Position numbers and translations under genes: made by a program. From the NCBI GenBank assembly GCA_021324015.1, contig JAJPJX010000023.1, positions 90,879 to 154,878 on the forward strand: a DNA stretch of 64,000 bases, given 5' to 3'. Of this stretch, positions 42,490 through 52,359 are shown one piece after another (position 1 is the stretch's first letter; each line of letters opens with the position of its first letter). This DNA is from Solibacteraceae bacterium (GTDB lineage: Bacteria; Acidobacteriota; Terriglobia; Bryobacterales; Bryobacteraceae). The notes under the pieces were generated by a model, which was not told the origin of the DNA, ran no database searches, and worked only from the letters and a program-made list of their open reading frames with translations.

Positions 42490-43529
42490 TCCGTGTTCCT
42501 CCACTTGGCCAGTTTCTTCTGAAATCCGGGCCGCGCCAGTACCTCGCGGTTGACCACGCCTCCGGGCGTCTCCCCACGCGCCACCGCCAGCACGTTCCGG
42601 CACGCCTCCACCCCGTTATCGTGCATGATCTCGTCGGTCCAAGCCAGCGCGTGCGGTGTCACGATCACGTTGTCCATCCCCAGCAGCGGATCGTCTTTCG
42701 GCGGCGGCTCGCTCGGGAACACATCGATCCCCGCCCCGGCGATGCGCTTCTCCCGCAGCGCCGCCGCCAGCGCCTCGTATTGCACGATCGGCCCTCGCGC
42801 CGTATTGATGAAATAGGCCGTGGGTTTCATCAGCGCGAACTGGGCCGCGCCTACCAGGCCGCGCGTCTGCGTGTTCAGCAGGGTGTTTACGGTGACGAAA
42901 TCGCTTTCCCGGAACACCGTCTCCATGTCCACCATCTCCACACCCAGGTCCGCCACCTCCTCCTGCCGCACATTCGGATCGCAGGCAATCAGCCGCGCGA
43001 AGCCCAGCGGCCGCGCCAGCCGGAACATCTCGCGCGCGATGTTCCCGCAGCCTACCGAACCCAGAACGTGGCCGGGAATGTTGCGCCCCAGCCTCGTCAG
43101 ATCGCCGCGCCAGCCCCCCGCGCGCGTCAGCCGGTCGAGCGGCAGCAGGTTCTTCAGCAGCGCCAGCACCAGCGTCAGGATGGCCTCCGCCACCGGCCGG
43201 CGCACGGCGTTGGGCGTGATCGTCAGCGCGATATCGGCCGCGGTCAGCGCGTCCACGTCGATCATGTCGTAGCCCACGCCCCAGCGCGCCACCAGCGCCA
43301 GGCGGTCCACTCCGCGCAGGCTCTCCGGCCTGATTTTCAACGCGATCGAGCAGATGGCGTCAAACTGGTTGAGCGCCTCCGGGGTGGCCAGTTTCCCCGG
43401 CTGCGGCGGCATGGGGCCGAATTCCAGGCCCGCCACGCCGCGCATCTCCTGCTCCAGAACGTGCTCGAATTTGCCTTTCGCCTCGCTGTAAAAATCCGGG
43501 CTCATGCCCATCCGGAATACGGGTTTCAT
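42486..43529 (-). CDS. D-2-hydroxyacid dehydrogenase (phosphoglycerate-dehydrogenase-like)
   Basis: A 347-residue NAD-dependent dehydrogenase. The Rossmann motif VLGSVGCGNIAREM is followed by the catalytic Arg in NTARGPIVQYEAL, Glu in GIDVFPSEPP and His in VTPHALAWT. The N-terminal part resembles the serA substrate domain (VARWGVGYDMIDVDAL). It interconverts a 2-keto acid and a D-2-hydroxy acid. It overlaps the peptidase gene upstream and the aldolase gene downstream by 4 nt each. Confidence 0.85.
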   Translation of the reverse strand: MKPVFRMGMSPDFYSEAKGKFEHVLEQEMRGVAGLEFGPMPPQPGKLATPEALNQFDAICSIALKIRPESLRGVDRLALVARWGVGYDMIDVDALTAADIALTITPNAVRRPVAEAILTLVLALLKNLLPLDRLTRAGGWRGDLTRLGRNIPGHVLGSVGCGNIAREMFRLARPLGFARLIACDPNVRQEEVADLGVEMVDMETVFRESDFVTVNTLLNTQTRGLVGAAQFALMKPTAYFINTARGPIVQYEALAAALREKRIAGAGIDVFPSEPPPKDDPLLGMDNVIVTPHALAWTDEIMHDNGVEACRNVLAVARGETPGGVVNREVLARPGFQKKLAKWRNTE

Positions 43530-46078
43530 AACGGTTGTGCGGATGCCAGGTACACGGTGTTGAGCAGCAGCTTGAACGTGCCGAAGGGCTGCCCGCGGAA
43601 CTGCGGCCGGAAGGCGAACAGCACTACGCGGCCGCGCCCGTGGCGCGCCTCCACCAGCGCCGGCTTGCCTTGCACCGCGCCCGCGCCGGAGACCCAGCCG
43701 CTGGCCAGCAGATCGTGGGCGGCGAACCGCGCCACCGTGCGGATCTCCTGCTCGCCCTTGTTATAAGCCGGCGTCAGCGTGATGTCGAACGCTTCGCCGC
43801 CGGTGGAAAATGCGATCGCCTCCTGCGGCATGCCGAAGGCCTCCGGCTGCGTGGGGTCCACCGTCAGCCGCACCAGCGATCCCGGGCAGTAGAAATCCCC
43901 CGGCGTCGGCCGAAGCAGGTTGCGCACGCCCAGCGGAAATAACTCCATCGGCAACTCGCTCGCCAGGTCCAGCGCCGCCAGTGTCCCGCCCTCGCGCACG
44001 AAGCGCTCCAGCCGCGCCAGGCCCGCCGTGCCGATGCCGCCCGCGTATTCGGGCCGCTGCACCGCCACGACCGGTCCGCGGTCCTCTCCGCTGCGCTGTC
44101 CGTTCAAAATCGTGGCGGCTGCAGCCGAAGCCAGCACAATGGCGTCAAATCGCGTCCGCAGGTCGTCCCGCGCGAAGTCCGCGTTGTGCACCAGGGAGTA
44201 AGGAATCTTGTAGCGGTCAAACAGCCATTCCGTCCAGCCCTCGTCCGCATTGGCTACCCAGGGCTGGTAGAGCCCCACGCGCGGCCGGTGCAGTTCATAC
44301 ACGGCCTTGCCCGGCGCGGCGTCCGCCGTCCTCACGCGCAAGCCGTATTGCCGGGCGAACGCCTCCACCCGCGCGTCGTTTTCCAGGTACGGGCTCTCCA
44401 CCACGATCGAGCCGTCCTCGGTCCAGCGCACGGTCTCGTTCCGGTCCATGAAAAACGCGGTCGCCAGGAAGGAATTGTTCTCGCGATGATCCAGAATCAC
44501 CACGGAACCTTTCCCCCGCGCCGCGCCTTCGGGCCGGAAATCCACCGCTGGCGCGAGGTCCGCGTTGAAGCGGTCCTCCACGCGATCCACCGCCACGCCC
44601 ATCTGCAGGCTCAGCGTCCAGCCCGCGATGTCGTAGGGCCGCTTGGTTGGGCCTCCCGCGCCGCTCCGGATGGTGGGATACTTCTGCGGTTCCAGCAGGT
44701 CCATCAGGTAGGGCCGAAAAGGCTGCGCCGCCGGGATTACGAACGTGCCCGCGGGGTAAGTCCTCCCGTTCGCCTGGAACGCCGCGCGGGCCCGCCGCAC
44801 CTCGACGCCGCCCATCGACAGGCGCTCCAGCATCTCGTAGGCCGTGGGCCGGTCCCACTGCTGCTCGAGCGAAACCACGTACGCGTACGGCTTGCCCTGC
44901 GCGCCCGCGTCGATCGACGCCCGCGCCATCTGCCAGCTCTTCAGCAGAAAGTCCGCGCGCCGCGCCGCGGCTTCATCCAGAAGGGCGAAGTCCGCCGTCA
45001 GCATGTAGTCGATGGCGTCCCGCAGGCTCCACCGGCCCGCCTGCCACGGTTGCTCGTAGAACATGGAGGGCTCCCGTGCCGGCATGCCGTTGCCGAAGGC
45101 CACTGGCATTTCCACCGGCCCATATACGTGTGGCGTGGCGAACGAATAGCCCGCCGTCTCCGTCAGGATGCCGTGCATGTTGTGAAACGCCGGTACCGAT
45201 CGCAGGCCGCCGTCCCACCAGGCGTCGTACCCCCAGTAAGAGAGCACCCCGGGCTTATTCTCCCGCGCGAAGCGCTCCCGCATGGCGGCGCCGATCCGGT
45301 TGATCCCTTCCATCACCGCGGCCGGGATGTGCGGGTTCAGCGGCTCGGCGTAAGGCGGCACGAAAATCCGCGCCGGGAAGGGCGGCGCCTGGTGCTGGTT
45401 GTAGACAATCTGCGGGAACCATTCGTGGAACAGCACATGCGTCGCCGCGCGCGTCTCCTCGAGGTTCAGCATGAACCAGTCGCGGTTGTTGTCGTGACCC
45501 GCATATTTCTGGTAGAGCCACGGCAGCGGCGCGCCCTCGTACGGGCTCCCTACGTTCCGCCGGTACCACTGCGCGATCCAGTCCAGCCCGTCCGGGTTGA
45601 TCACCGGCGCCTCCAGCAGAATCACGTTCCGGCGGATGGCCTGTGCCTCGGCGCTCTCCTCCGTCGCCAGGCGATACGCCAGTTCCGGGGCCTGCTGCGC
45701 GGGCGCCACCTCGCTGGCATGCAAGCCGGAATCGATCCACACGATCGCCCGCCCCTCATCGGCCAGGGCGCGCGCCTCCTCCGCGCTGGCCTGGCCTAGC
45801 GCCAGCCGCCGGCTGATCTCCCGGTAGCGCTCCAGCTTGCGCAGATTCTCCGGCGCCGAAATGTAGGCCAGGTACATCGGCTTGCCCAGCGCGCTCCGCC
45901 CGAATTCCACCACCTGCACGCGGTCGCTGGTCTCGGCCAGCTTGTGAAAATAGCCCGCGATCTGCTCCGCATCGGCCAGTTTGTAGTCGTCTCCCGGCGC
46001 GAATCCCAGGTACGAGCGCGGGGCCGGCACGGCCGCTTGGCTGGCTGCGGCGAAAACCAGGAACAGGATCGGGCGCAT
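43526..46078 (-). CDS. M14 family metallopeptidase, secreted
   Basis: An 850-residue exported zinc carboxypeptidase-like enzyme. The ATG at 46078 begins a signal peptide (MRPILFLVFAAASQA). Zinc ligands are His119 and Glu122 (GLHASE) and a later His in LFHEWFPQIVYNQHQAP; the catalytic Glu is probably in HGILTETAGYSFATP. A long C-terminal part of more than 400 residues resembles a glutamine-amidotransferase-like domain found in large acidobacterial M14 proteins. An upstream ATG at 46096 is possible. TATGAT at 46092-46097 may be its -10 box. It overlaps the dehydrogenase gene by ATGA. Confidence 0.82.
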   Translation of the reverse strand: MRPILFLVFAAASQAAVPAPRSYLGFAPGDDYKLADAEQIAGYFHKLAETSDRVQVVEFGRSALGKPMYLAYISAPENLRKLERYREISRRLALGQASAEEARALADEGRAIVWIDSGLHASEVAPAQQAPELAYRLATEESAEAQAIRRNVILLEAPVINPDGLDWIAQWYRRNVGSPYEGAPLPWLYQKYAGHDNNRDWFMLNLEETRAATHVLFHEWFPQIVYNQHQAPPFPARIFVPPYAEPLNPHIPAAVMEGINRIGAAMRERFARENKPGVLSYWGYDAWWDGGLRSVPAFHNMHGILTETAGYSFATPHVYGPVEMPVAFGNGMPAREPSMFYEQPWQAGRWSLRDAIDYMLTADFALLDEAAARRADFLLKSWQMARASIDAGAQGKPYAYVVSLEQQWDRPTAYEMLERLSMGGVEVRRARAAFQANGRTYPAGTFVIPAAQPFRPYLMDLLEPQKYPTIRSGAGGPTKRPYDIAGWTLSLQMGVAVDRVEDRFNADLAPAVDFRPEGAARGKGSVVILDHRENNSFLATAFFMDRNETVRWTEDGSIVVESPYLENDARVEAFARQYGLRVRTADAAPGKAVYELHRPRVGLYQPWVANADEGWTEWLFDRYKIPYSLVHNADFARDDLRTRFDAIVLASAAAATILNGQRSGEDRGPVVAVQRPEYAGGIGTAGLARLERFVREGGTLAALDLASELPMELFPLGVRNLLRPTPGDFYCPGSLVRLTVDPTQPEAFGMPQEAIAFSTGGEAFDITLTPAYNKGEQEIRTVARFAAHDLLASGWVSGAGAVQGKPALVEARHGRGRVVLFAFRPQFRGQPFGTFKLLLNTVYLASAQPL

Positions 46079-46167
46079 CCGGAAACCAACGATCATATCA
46101 GCCAATCGTACGGGCCGAGACATCGTTCGGAAACGGCCCTGTGTCATCCTGAAACAAGGAGTCCGCC

Positions 46168-48534
46168 ATGGATACACCCGTCCTCGCCGCTGAAGAACTA
46201 CGCAAGATCGATGCGTACTGGCGCGCCGCCAATTATCTTTCCGTCGGACAGATCTACCTATACGATAACCCCCTGCTCACCGAACCCCTGAAGCCGGAAC
46301 ACATCAAGCCCCGCCTGCTGGGACACTGGGGCACCACGCCGGGCCTCAATTTCATCTACGTCCACTGCAACCGGCTGATCCGCAAGTACGACCTCAATAT
46401 GATCTACGTCACCGGCCCCGGCCACGGCGGTCCCGGCCTGGTGGCCAACACCTACCTGGAAGGTTCCTACAGCGAGTTCTACCCCAACGTGCCGCGCAGC
46501 GCCGAGGGCATGAAGCGCCTCTTCAAGCAGTTCTCCTTTCCCGGCGGCGTGCCCAGCCACGTGGCGCCGGAAACGCCGGGCTCCATCCACGAGGGCGGGG
46601 AACTGGGCTACGCCCTGGTGCATGCCTACGGAGCGGCCTTCGATAATCCCGATCTGCTAGTCTGCTGCGTGGTCGGCGACGGAGAGGCCGAGACGGGCCC
46701 GCTGGCCGCCAGTTGGCACTCCAACAAATTCCTGAACCCCGCGCGCGACGGCGCCGTGCTCCCCATCCTGCACTTGAACGGGTACAAAATCGCCGGCCCC
46801 ACGGTGCTCGCCCGCATCCCCCAGGAAGAGCTCGAGCACCTGCTCACCGGCTACGGCTATCGGCCGTATTTCGTCTGCGGCCACGAGCCCGAGCCCATGC
46901 ACCAGGCCATGGCCGCCACCATGGAAACCGCATTGGCCGAGATCCGCGCTGTCCAGAAAGACGCCCGCGAGAACGGCTTCGCGCGCCGCCCGCGCTGGCC
47001 CATGATCGTGCTGCGCACGCCCAAGGGCTGGACCGGCCCGAAAGAAGTGGATGGAGTGCCCATCGAGGGTACCTTCCGCGCCCACCAGGTGCCCATGGAA
47101 CAATTCGGCGCCAAGCCCGGACACATCCGCCTGCTGGAAGAATGGATGCGCAGCTATGGCCCCGAGGAGCTGTTTGATGAGAACGGCGCGCTCGTCCGCG
47201 AGCTGGCAGAACTGGCCCCTAAAGGCCATCGCCGCATGGGCGCCAACCCTCACGCCAACGGCGGCCTGCTCTTGCGCGACCTCGTGCTCCCCGATTTCCG
47301 CGAATACGCCGTCGCCGTTCCCCAGCCCGGCGCCGTGCGCGCCGAAGCCACCCGCATTATGGGAGCCATGCTGCGCGACGTCATGAAGCGCAACGCGGAA
47401 GCGCGCAACTTCCGCATCATGGGGCCGGATGAGACCGCCTCCAACCGCTGGGGCGCCGTCTTCGAAGTCACCAACCGCGTCTCCACCGCCGAAATCCTCC
47501 CTGCCGACGACCACGTCTCCGCGGACGGCCGTGTCATGGAAGTCCTGAGCGAGCACATGTGCCAGGGCTGGCTGGAGGGCTACCTGCTCACCGGCCGCCA
47601 CGGCTTCTTTAACTGCTACGAGGCCTTCATTCATATCGTGGATTCCATGTTCAACCAGCACGCCAAGTGGCTCAAGGTCACGCGCAACATTCCCTGGCGA
47701 AGGCCCATCGCTTCGCTCAACATCCTGCTCACCTCCCACGTCTGGCGCCAGGACCACAACGGCTTCAGCCACCAGGACCCCGGCTTCATCGACCACGTGA
47801 TCAACAAGAAAGCGGATATCGTCCGCGTCTACTTGCCGCCGGACGCCAACTGCCTGCTCTCCGTCACCGACCACTGCCTGCGCAGCCGGCATTATGTCAA
47901 CGTGATCATCGCCGGCAAGCAGCCCGCCCTCCAGTACCTCGACATCGACGCCGCCATCCGCCACTGCACCGCGGGCATCGGCATTTGGGACTGGGCCAGC
48001 AACGACCAGGGCGCCGAGCCCGACGTGGTCATGGCTTGTGCCGGCGACATCCCCACCATGGAGACTCTCGCCGCCGTGGATTTCCTGCGCCGCAACCTGC
48101 CCGACCTCAAGGTCCGCGTGGTCAACGTCGTGGACCTCATGACCCTCCAGCCTTCGAGTGAGCATCCCCACGGGCTCCCGGACCGCGAGTTCGACTCGCT
48201 GTTCACCACCGACAAGCCCATCGTCTTCGCCTTCCACGGCTATCCCTGGCTCATCCACCGGCTCACCTACCGCCGCGCCAACCACCGCAACCTGCACGTG
48301 CGGGGTTATAAGGAGGAAGGCACCACCACCACCCCGTTCGATATGACCGTGCTGAACGATCTCGACCGCTTCCACCTCGCCATGGACGTCATCGATCGCG
48401 TGCCGCGGTTGCAATCCGTGGCCGCCCACCAGAAGCAGCTCCTGCGCAACAAGCTGATCGAGCACAAACTCTACATCGCGCAGTACGGCGACGATATGCC
48501 GCAAATTCGCGACTGGCAGTGGCCCGCGGCATGA
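46168..48534 (+). CDS. xfp: Phosphoketolase
   Basis: A 788-residue thiamine-diphosphate enzyme of the usual family length. AAGGAG lies 7 nt before its ATG. Signature stretches: [39 protein letters not shown], and [17 protein letters not shown]. It splits xylulose-5-phosphate and/or fructose-6-phosphate with inorganic phosphate to acetyl phosphate plus glyceraldehyde-3-phosphate or erythrose-4-phosphate. The ATGA overlap with the acetate kinase gene shows that acetyl phosphate is meant to yield acetate and ATP. It is cytoplasmic. Confidence 0.95.
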   Translation: MDTPVLAAEELRKIDAYWRAANYLSVGQIYLYDNPLLTEPLKPEHIKPRLLGHWGTTPGLNFIYVHCNRLIRKYDLNMIYVTGPGHGGPGLVANTYLEGSYSEFYPNVPRSAEGMKRLFKQFSFPGGVPSHVAPETPGSIHEGGELGYALVHAYGAAFDNPDLLVCCVVGDGEAETGPLAASWHSNKFLNPARDGAVLPILHLNGYKIAGPTVLARIPQEELEHLLTGYGYRPYFVCGHEPEPMHQAMAATMETALAEIRAVQKDARENGFARRPRWPMIVLRTPKGWTGPKEVDGVPIEGTFRAHQVPMEQFGAKPGHIRLLEEWMRSYGPEELFDENGALVRELAELAPKGHRRMGANPHANGGLLLRDLVLPDFREYAVAVPQPGAVRAEATRIMGAMLRDVMKRNAEARNFRIMGPDETASNRWGAVFEVTNRVSTAEILPADDHVSADGRVMEVLSEHMCQGWLEGYLLTGRHGFFNCYEAFIHIVDSMFNQHAKWLKVTRNIPWRRPIASLNILLTSHVWRQDHNGFSHQDPGFIDHVINKKADIVRVYLPPDANCLLSVTDHCLRSRHYVNVIIAGKQPALQYLDIDAAIRHCTAGIGIWDWASNDQGAEPDVVMACAGDIPTMETLAAVDFLRRNLPDLKVRVVNVVDLMTLQPSSEHPHGLPDREFDSLFTTDKPIVFAFHGYPWLIHRLTYRRANHRNLHVRGYKEEGTTTTPFDMTVLNDLDRFHLAMDVIDRVPRLQSVAAHQKQLLRNKLIEHKLYIAQYGDDMPQIRDWQWPAA

Positions 48535-49757
48535 AGATCCTGGTGCTCAACGGCGGCTCCAGCACGCTGAAAGCGCTGCTGTGCGAGTTCACCGGGCCGC
48601 GGCCGCCCGAGAGTCCCCAGCCGCCCCTCTGGGAGGCGCACGCCGAGTGGGGCTGGCGCCCCGGCCTGGCCGAACTGCGCGCGAAGAACGCCTGCGGCGG
48701 AATCGACGAGCGCGAAATCCCCATCGATGCGTCCTCCGCCGTGATCGAGCCGCTTCTTGCCGCGCTCTGGGAAGGACCCGCCCGCGTGCTCCAGAGCCGC
48801 GGCGAAATCGAGGTCGTGGGCCACCGTGTGGTGCACGGCGGCCACGCCTTCACCGAAACCACCCGCGTGACCGCCGAGGTCCGCGCCGCCATCGCCCGCC
48901 TGGTGGAGTTCGCCCCCGAGCACAACCGTCTCGAATTGGAAGCCATCCTGGCGGCGGAAGCTGTCTTCGGCGAAGCCGTGCCCCAAGTGGCCGTCTTCGA
49001 CACGGCCTTCCACACCTCCATGCCCGAGAAGGCCGCCGTCTATCCCGGGCCGCGCGAGTGGCTGGACGCCGGCATCCGGCGCTACGGCTTCCACGGCATC
49101 AGCCACCAGTACACCTCGCGCCGCGCCGCGGAAATCCTCGGCCGGGACCCGGCCTCCCTCCGCGTGATCACCTGCCACCTGGGAAACGGTTGCTCGCTCG
49201 CGGCTGTGCGCGGCGGTCGCAGTGTCGATACCACCATGGGCTTCACCCCCATCGAGGGACTCATGATGGGCACCCGCTCCGGCTCCATCGATCCGGGCAT
49301 CCTGATCTACCTGGTGCGCCATCGCGGCTTCCGCGCCGATCAACTCGACCACACGCTCAACAAGGAATCCGGCCTCAAGGGCGTCTCGGGCATCTCCGGG
49401 GACATGCGTGAGATTCAGGCCGCCATGGAAGCCGGCAACCCGCGCGCCCGCCTGGCCTTCGAAGTCTTCGTGCACCGCCTCTGCCGCGAAATCGGAGGTA
49501 TGCTCGCCAGCCTCGGCGGACTGGACGCGCTGGTCTTCACCGCCGGTATCGGAGAAAACAGCCCGCTGGTCCGCGAGCAAGTCTGCCGCCAGCTTGAGTT
49601 CCTGGGCTTGAAGCTGGACCCGCAAAAGAACGTCGCATCCCCGCGCGACGAAGACATCGCCGCGCCGGACTCGGGAGTGCGCGTCCTGGTCATCCACACC
49701 GAAGAAGACTGGGAAATCGCCCGCGAGTGCCACCGCCTCGCCCTCGCCGGCTGGTAG
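48531..49757 (+). CDS. ackA: Acetate kinase
   Basis: A 408-residue acetate/propionate-kinase-family protein. Conserved blocks: [67 protein letters not shown] and [14 protein letters not shown]. It transfers phosphate from acetyl phosphate to ADP. The ATG at 48531 overlaps the phosphoketolase stop; a GTG at 48519 is in frame but less likely. With phosphoketolase it forms a short acetate-producing shunt that yields ATP without lower glycolysis. Confidence 0.93.
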   Translation: MKILVLNGGSSTLKALLCEFTGPRPPESPQPPLWEAHAEWGWRPGLAELRAKNACGGIDEREIPIDASSAVIEPLLAALWEGPARVLQSRGEIEVVGHRVVHGGHAFTETTRVTAEVRAAIARLVEFAPEHNRLELEAILAAEAVFGEAVPQVAVFDTAFHTSMPEKAAVYPGPREWLDAGIRRYGFHGISHQYTSRRAAEILGRDPASLRVITCHLGNGCSLAAVRGGRSVDTTMGFTPIEGLMMGTRSGSIDPGILIYLVRHRGFRADQLDHTLNKESGLKGVSGISGDMREIQAAMEAGNPRARLAFEVFVHRLCREIGGMLASLGGLDALVFTAGIGENSPLVREQVCRQLEFLGLKLDPQKNVASPRDEDIAAPDSGVRVLVIHTEEDWEIARECHRLALAGW

Positions 49758-49770
49758 GCCGGCGCGCCGC

Positions 49771-50265
49771 TCACACCTCTTCGAACATCCCCGTCTGCCG
49801 GTTCTTGCGCACTCGGTCCCAGGCGAAATAGCGGCCGTTCATGGCCACGTACACCCCCGGCGCGAGCGTCTGCGCGAAAGCCAGCGCGCTGCCCAGGTTG
49901 AACAGTCCGTCCGAGCTGCCGAACTTGTAGGGAATCATCGCGCCGGTCAGCACGATGGTCTTCCCTTGCACGCCCTTGGCCAGCACCGCCGCGGTCTCTG
50001 TCAGAGTATCGGTGCCGTGCGTGATCACAATGCGGCTCTCCGGCGCGTGCCGGCACTGTTGCAGAATGATTTCGCGGTCCTCGCCGGTCATCTCCAGGCT
50101 GTCGATCATCATCAGCGTGCGGATCTCCACCGCCAGGTTGCACCGCCCCAGCCGCAGCATCTCCGGCAGATGCGAATCCTGAAAATACAGCTCCCCGGTG
50201 AGTTCGTTGTATTCTTTGTCGAACGTCCCGCCGGTGACGAAAATGCGAATCGGTTCCGAGCCCAT
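49771..50265 (-). CDS. Short asparaginase-domain protein
   Basis: A 164-residue protein with only the N-terminal catalytic domain of L-asparaginases: TGGTFDKEYN near the start carries the first catalytic Thr, and VITHGTDTLTETA carries the second Thr-Asp pair; GAMIPYKFGSSDG matches the next conserved loop. Full asparaginases are about 320-350 residues, but a single-domain family of this length exists. Deamidation of asparagine or a related compound is inferred. I chose the ATG at 50265, directly before the first strand; no strong ribosome site is visible. It is convergent with ackA. Confidence 0.75.
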   Translation of the reverse strand: MGSEPIRIFVTGGTFDKEYNELTGELYFQDSHLPEMLRLGRCNLAVEIRTLMMIDSLEMTGEDREIILQQCRHAPESRIVITHGTDTLTETAAVLAKGVQGKTIVLTGAMIPYKFGSSDGLFNLGSALAFAQTLAPGVYVAMNGRYFAWDRVRKNRQTGMFEEV

Positions 50266-50393
50266 GGAACGCACTTGCAGCATAGCCTTGCCGGCCGCCA
50301 CGCGGCAACTCACCGGAAAGAGTGAGGCCAAATTGCGATCCCGTTCGCAACCCGATACATTGAGAATGGTCGCTTACGGGTTTGGCCAGGCAG

Positions 50394-51707
50394 ATGGTCC
50401 AACGAATTCGAGTCACAAACTACAAATCGCTGCGCCGCCTGGATGTGTCTCTCACTCCGCTCTCGGTCTTGTTCGGTCCGAACGCGGCTGGCAAGAGCAA
50501 TTTCATTGACGCGCTCCAATTGCTGTCCCGTATTGCTGGGAGCCGAAACCTGAAAGAAGCCTTCGAGCCGCCTTACCGCGGCAAGCCATTGGAATCGTTC
50601 TCTTTTGACGAGACTGGCCTCGAAGGCCTGATGAGTAGAGAGTCTGCTGCCTTTTCGCTCGAGGTCGATGTCGAACTATCTCCCGCGGTGGTGGCAGCCG
50701 TGAACCGGGAGATCCTTGAGACGAAGCGCGGGCACGCGCCAGACCAAAACGGCAGGGAACCCGGCAAAACGGCCTCATTTATCCATCACGAACGGCTGCG
50801 GTATCGCATCGAAGTTGGCATTACGCCGCAATCCGGTGTGCTGCACGTGGCGGATGAATACTTGGTCGCCCTCGGACCTGACGGCCAGCCCAAGTCCCGT
50901 CCACAGCCATTTCTCGAGCGCGTCGCGAATCGGATTCACTTACGCATGGAAGGTCAGTCGCACCCCACTTATTTTGACCGGTACCTGGATCATGCGATTC
51001 TGTCCCGCCCTCATTATGCCCCGCACTACCCCCATCTGACAGCTCTGAAAAACGAACTGCAAAGCTGGTTCTTCTATTACTTCGAGCCGCGTGAGCGAAT
51101 GCGTGCGCCAACCAGCGTCAAGGAGGTCCGGCATATCGGACTCATGGGCGAGGAATTGGCGGCATTTCTCAACACTCTCAGAAACCTCGACGCCAGGCAG
51201 TTTCACGCCGTCGAGAAGGCCATCCACAGCCTGATTCCGTCGATCACCGGCATACGAACCGAAGTGAACAAGGTGGGTGAAGTAGAACTCAGCCTGATGG
51301 AAGGGAACTTGGCCATGCCTGCCAGGGTGGTTTCCGAAGGAACGCTGCGTGTGCTGGGCCTCCTGGCTCTGAGTGGTGTGAAGGAACCACCGGCGTTGAT
51401 CGGCTTCGAGGAGCCTGAGAACGGCGTTCATCCCCGTCGCATTCGTGACATCGCAAAGATTCTCGTGGGCCGCGCCGAATCGGGGAATACCCAATTGATC
51501 GTGACCACGCATTCGCCCATTTTGCCGGACCACATTCCCGATGAGAGCCTGTTTGTTTGCCGGAAGGAAGGCGGGGCCACTGTGATCGAGCCGTTCAAAA
51601 CCTGGGGTTCCCTTGGACGGCGCTCCGGTATCGACACTGCGCTGGACGAAGCCGCTGAGCAGTTGCCCGTCTCACAACGAATGCTCAGGGGCGATTTTGA
51701 TGCCTGA
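50394..51707 (+). CDS. AAA family ATPase (SMC/RecF-like, AAA_15/AAA_21 type)
   Basis: A 437-residue ATPase. Walker A is FGPNAAGKSN (about residues 26-35), a signature-like VVSEGTLRVLGLLALSG follows late, Walker B is ALIGFEEPENGVHP, and the switch histidine lies in IVTTHSPILPD. The N-terminal strand IRVTNYKSLRRLDVSL is typical of this group. Such ATPases couple ATP use to a nuclease or TOPRIM partner and are common in anti-phage systems. The next gene overlaps by 8 nt and looks like that partner. The ATG at 50394 has only a weak ribosome site. Confidence 0.85.
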   Translation: MVQRIRVTNYKSLRRLDVSLTPLSVLFGPNAAGKSNFIDALQLLSRIAGSRNLKEAFEPPYRGKPLESFSFDETGLEGLMSRESAAFSLEVDVELSPAVVAAVNREILETKRGHAPDQNGREPGKTASFIHHERLRYRIEVGITPQSGVLHVADEYLVALGPDGQPKSRPQPFLERVANRIHLRMEGQSHPTYFDRYLDHAILSRPHYAPHYPHLTALKNELQSWFFYYFEPRERMRAPTSVKEVRHIGLMGEELAAFLNTLRNLDARQFHAVEKAIHSLIPSITGIRTEVNKVGEVELSLMEGNLAMPARVVSEGTLRVLGLLALSGVKEPPALIGFEEPENGVHPRRIRDIAKILVGRAESGNTQLIVTTHSPILPDHIPDESLFVCRKEGGATVIEPFKTWGSLGRRSGIDTALDEAAEQLPVSQRMLRGDFDA

Positions 51708-52286
51708 GGTCACCCTGTTTTGTGAGGATTCCTTCCACGAGAAGTTCGTTGGCGCGTTGCTGGTCAGATTCGCGAAGGACTGCCATGTCGACGTCCGGAC
51801 GAAATTCTACAGTGCCCGTGGAGGACTTCCGCGGATGCACGGCGAGCTCAAGGAATTTCTCCGTGATCTTTCCAGAGAACGTGGGAGCCTGCCGGATCAC
51901 CTGATCGTCGTGGTGGATGCAACTGCCACGGCTATACCGAGCGCAGGAATCTGATTCACGGCGTGTTGGAAGCCTATCCCCAATTCCAGCAGCTCGTGTC
52001 CTACGCCATACCCGACCCTCACATCGAGCGATGGATGTTGGTCGATACCAACGCATTCCGGACCGTATTTGGGCGTGGATGCACGCTCCCAGCCCTGAAG
52101 TGTGCGAAAGATGAGTACAAGAAGATTCTGCGGCAAGAGATCCGGGACTCTGAGTTGGAAGCCCCTCTCGGTGGAGAAGAGTTCGCGGAGGATCTCGTGA
52201 TGGCGATGGACCTGGGCCGGGTGCGCGAGCCGTCGCTTCGATTATTCATCAGAGAGCTCCGGGGCCTGTTCAACCGCTGGCGCTAA
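51700..52286 (+). pseudogene. TOPRIM-like (DUF4276/AriB-like) partner of the ATPase, interrupted by a frameshift
   Basis: Two frames join into one protein of about 195 residues. The first frame (51700-51954) reads VTLFCEDSFHEKFVGALLVR, RFAKDCHVDVRTKFYSARGG, DHLIVVVDA and then stops. The shifted frame continues NCHGYTERRNLIHGVLEAYP, YAIPDPHIERWMLVDTNAF to a stop at 52286. One base is missing near 51921 (GATGC-AACTGC): adding a C restores VVVDANCHGYTERR. The early Glu, the DAN acidic motif and PDPHIERWMLVD fit a TOPRIM-type nuclease fold. Start overlaps the ATPase stop by 8 nt. It is a real mutation or a sequencing error. Confidence 0.7.
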
Positions 52287-52347
52287 TATGCACCGCGATT
52301 TGCCGTCCAGGCGCTTCACGGCTGCAACCAGCCTCAGGCCGGGACTG

Positions 52348-52353
52348 TACAAT
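52348..52353 (+). promoter_or_regulatory. -10 box of aguB (possibly leaderless)
   Basis: TACAAT lies 6 nt before the GTG at 52360 that I take as the aguB start, so transcription would begin at or near the start codon. Confidence 0.4.
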
Positions 52354-52359
52354 GAAAAG

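Noticed and set aside
44186..45799. A 537-codon plus-strand frame opposite the M14 peptidase
   Set aside because: Arg/Val/Pro-rich shadow; the other strand has the zinc-ligand motif HASE and a signal peptide.
46657..48504. A 615-codon open frame on the minus strand opposite phosphoketolase
   Set aside because: The opposite strand encodes a full, conserved phosphoketolase; the antisense frame is rich in Val, Gly, Ala and His with no family motif.
50394..52286. Direct assignment of the ATPase/TOPRIM pair to PARIS or to an OLD nuclease
   Set aside because: The layout is similar, but the partner is smaller and its motifs fit DUF4276-like proteins better; naming a known system would overstate the evidence.
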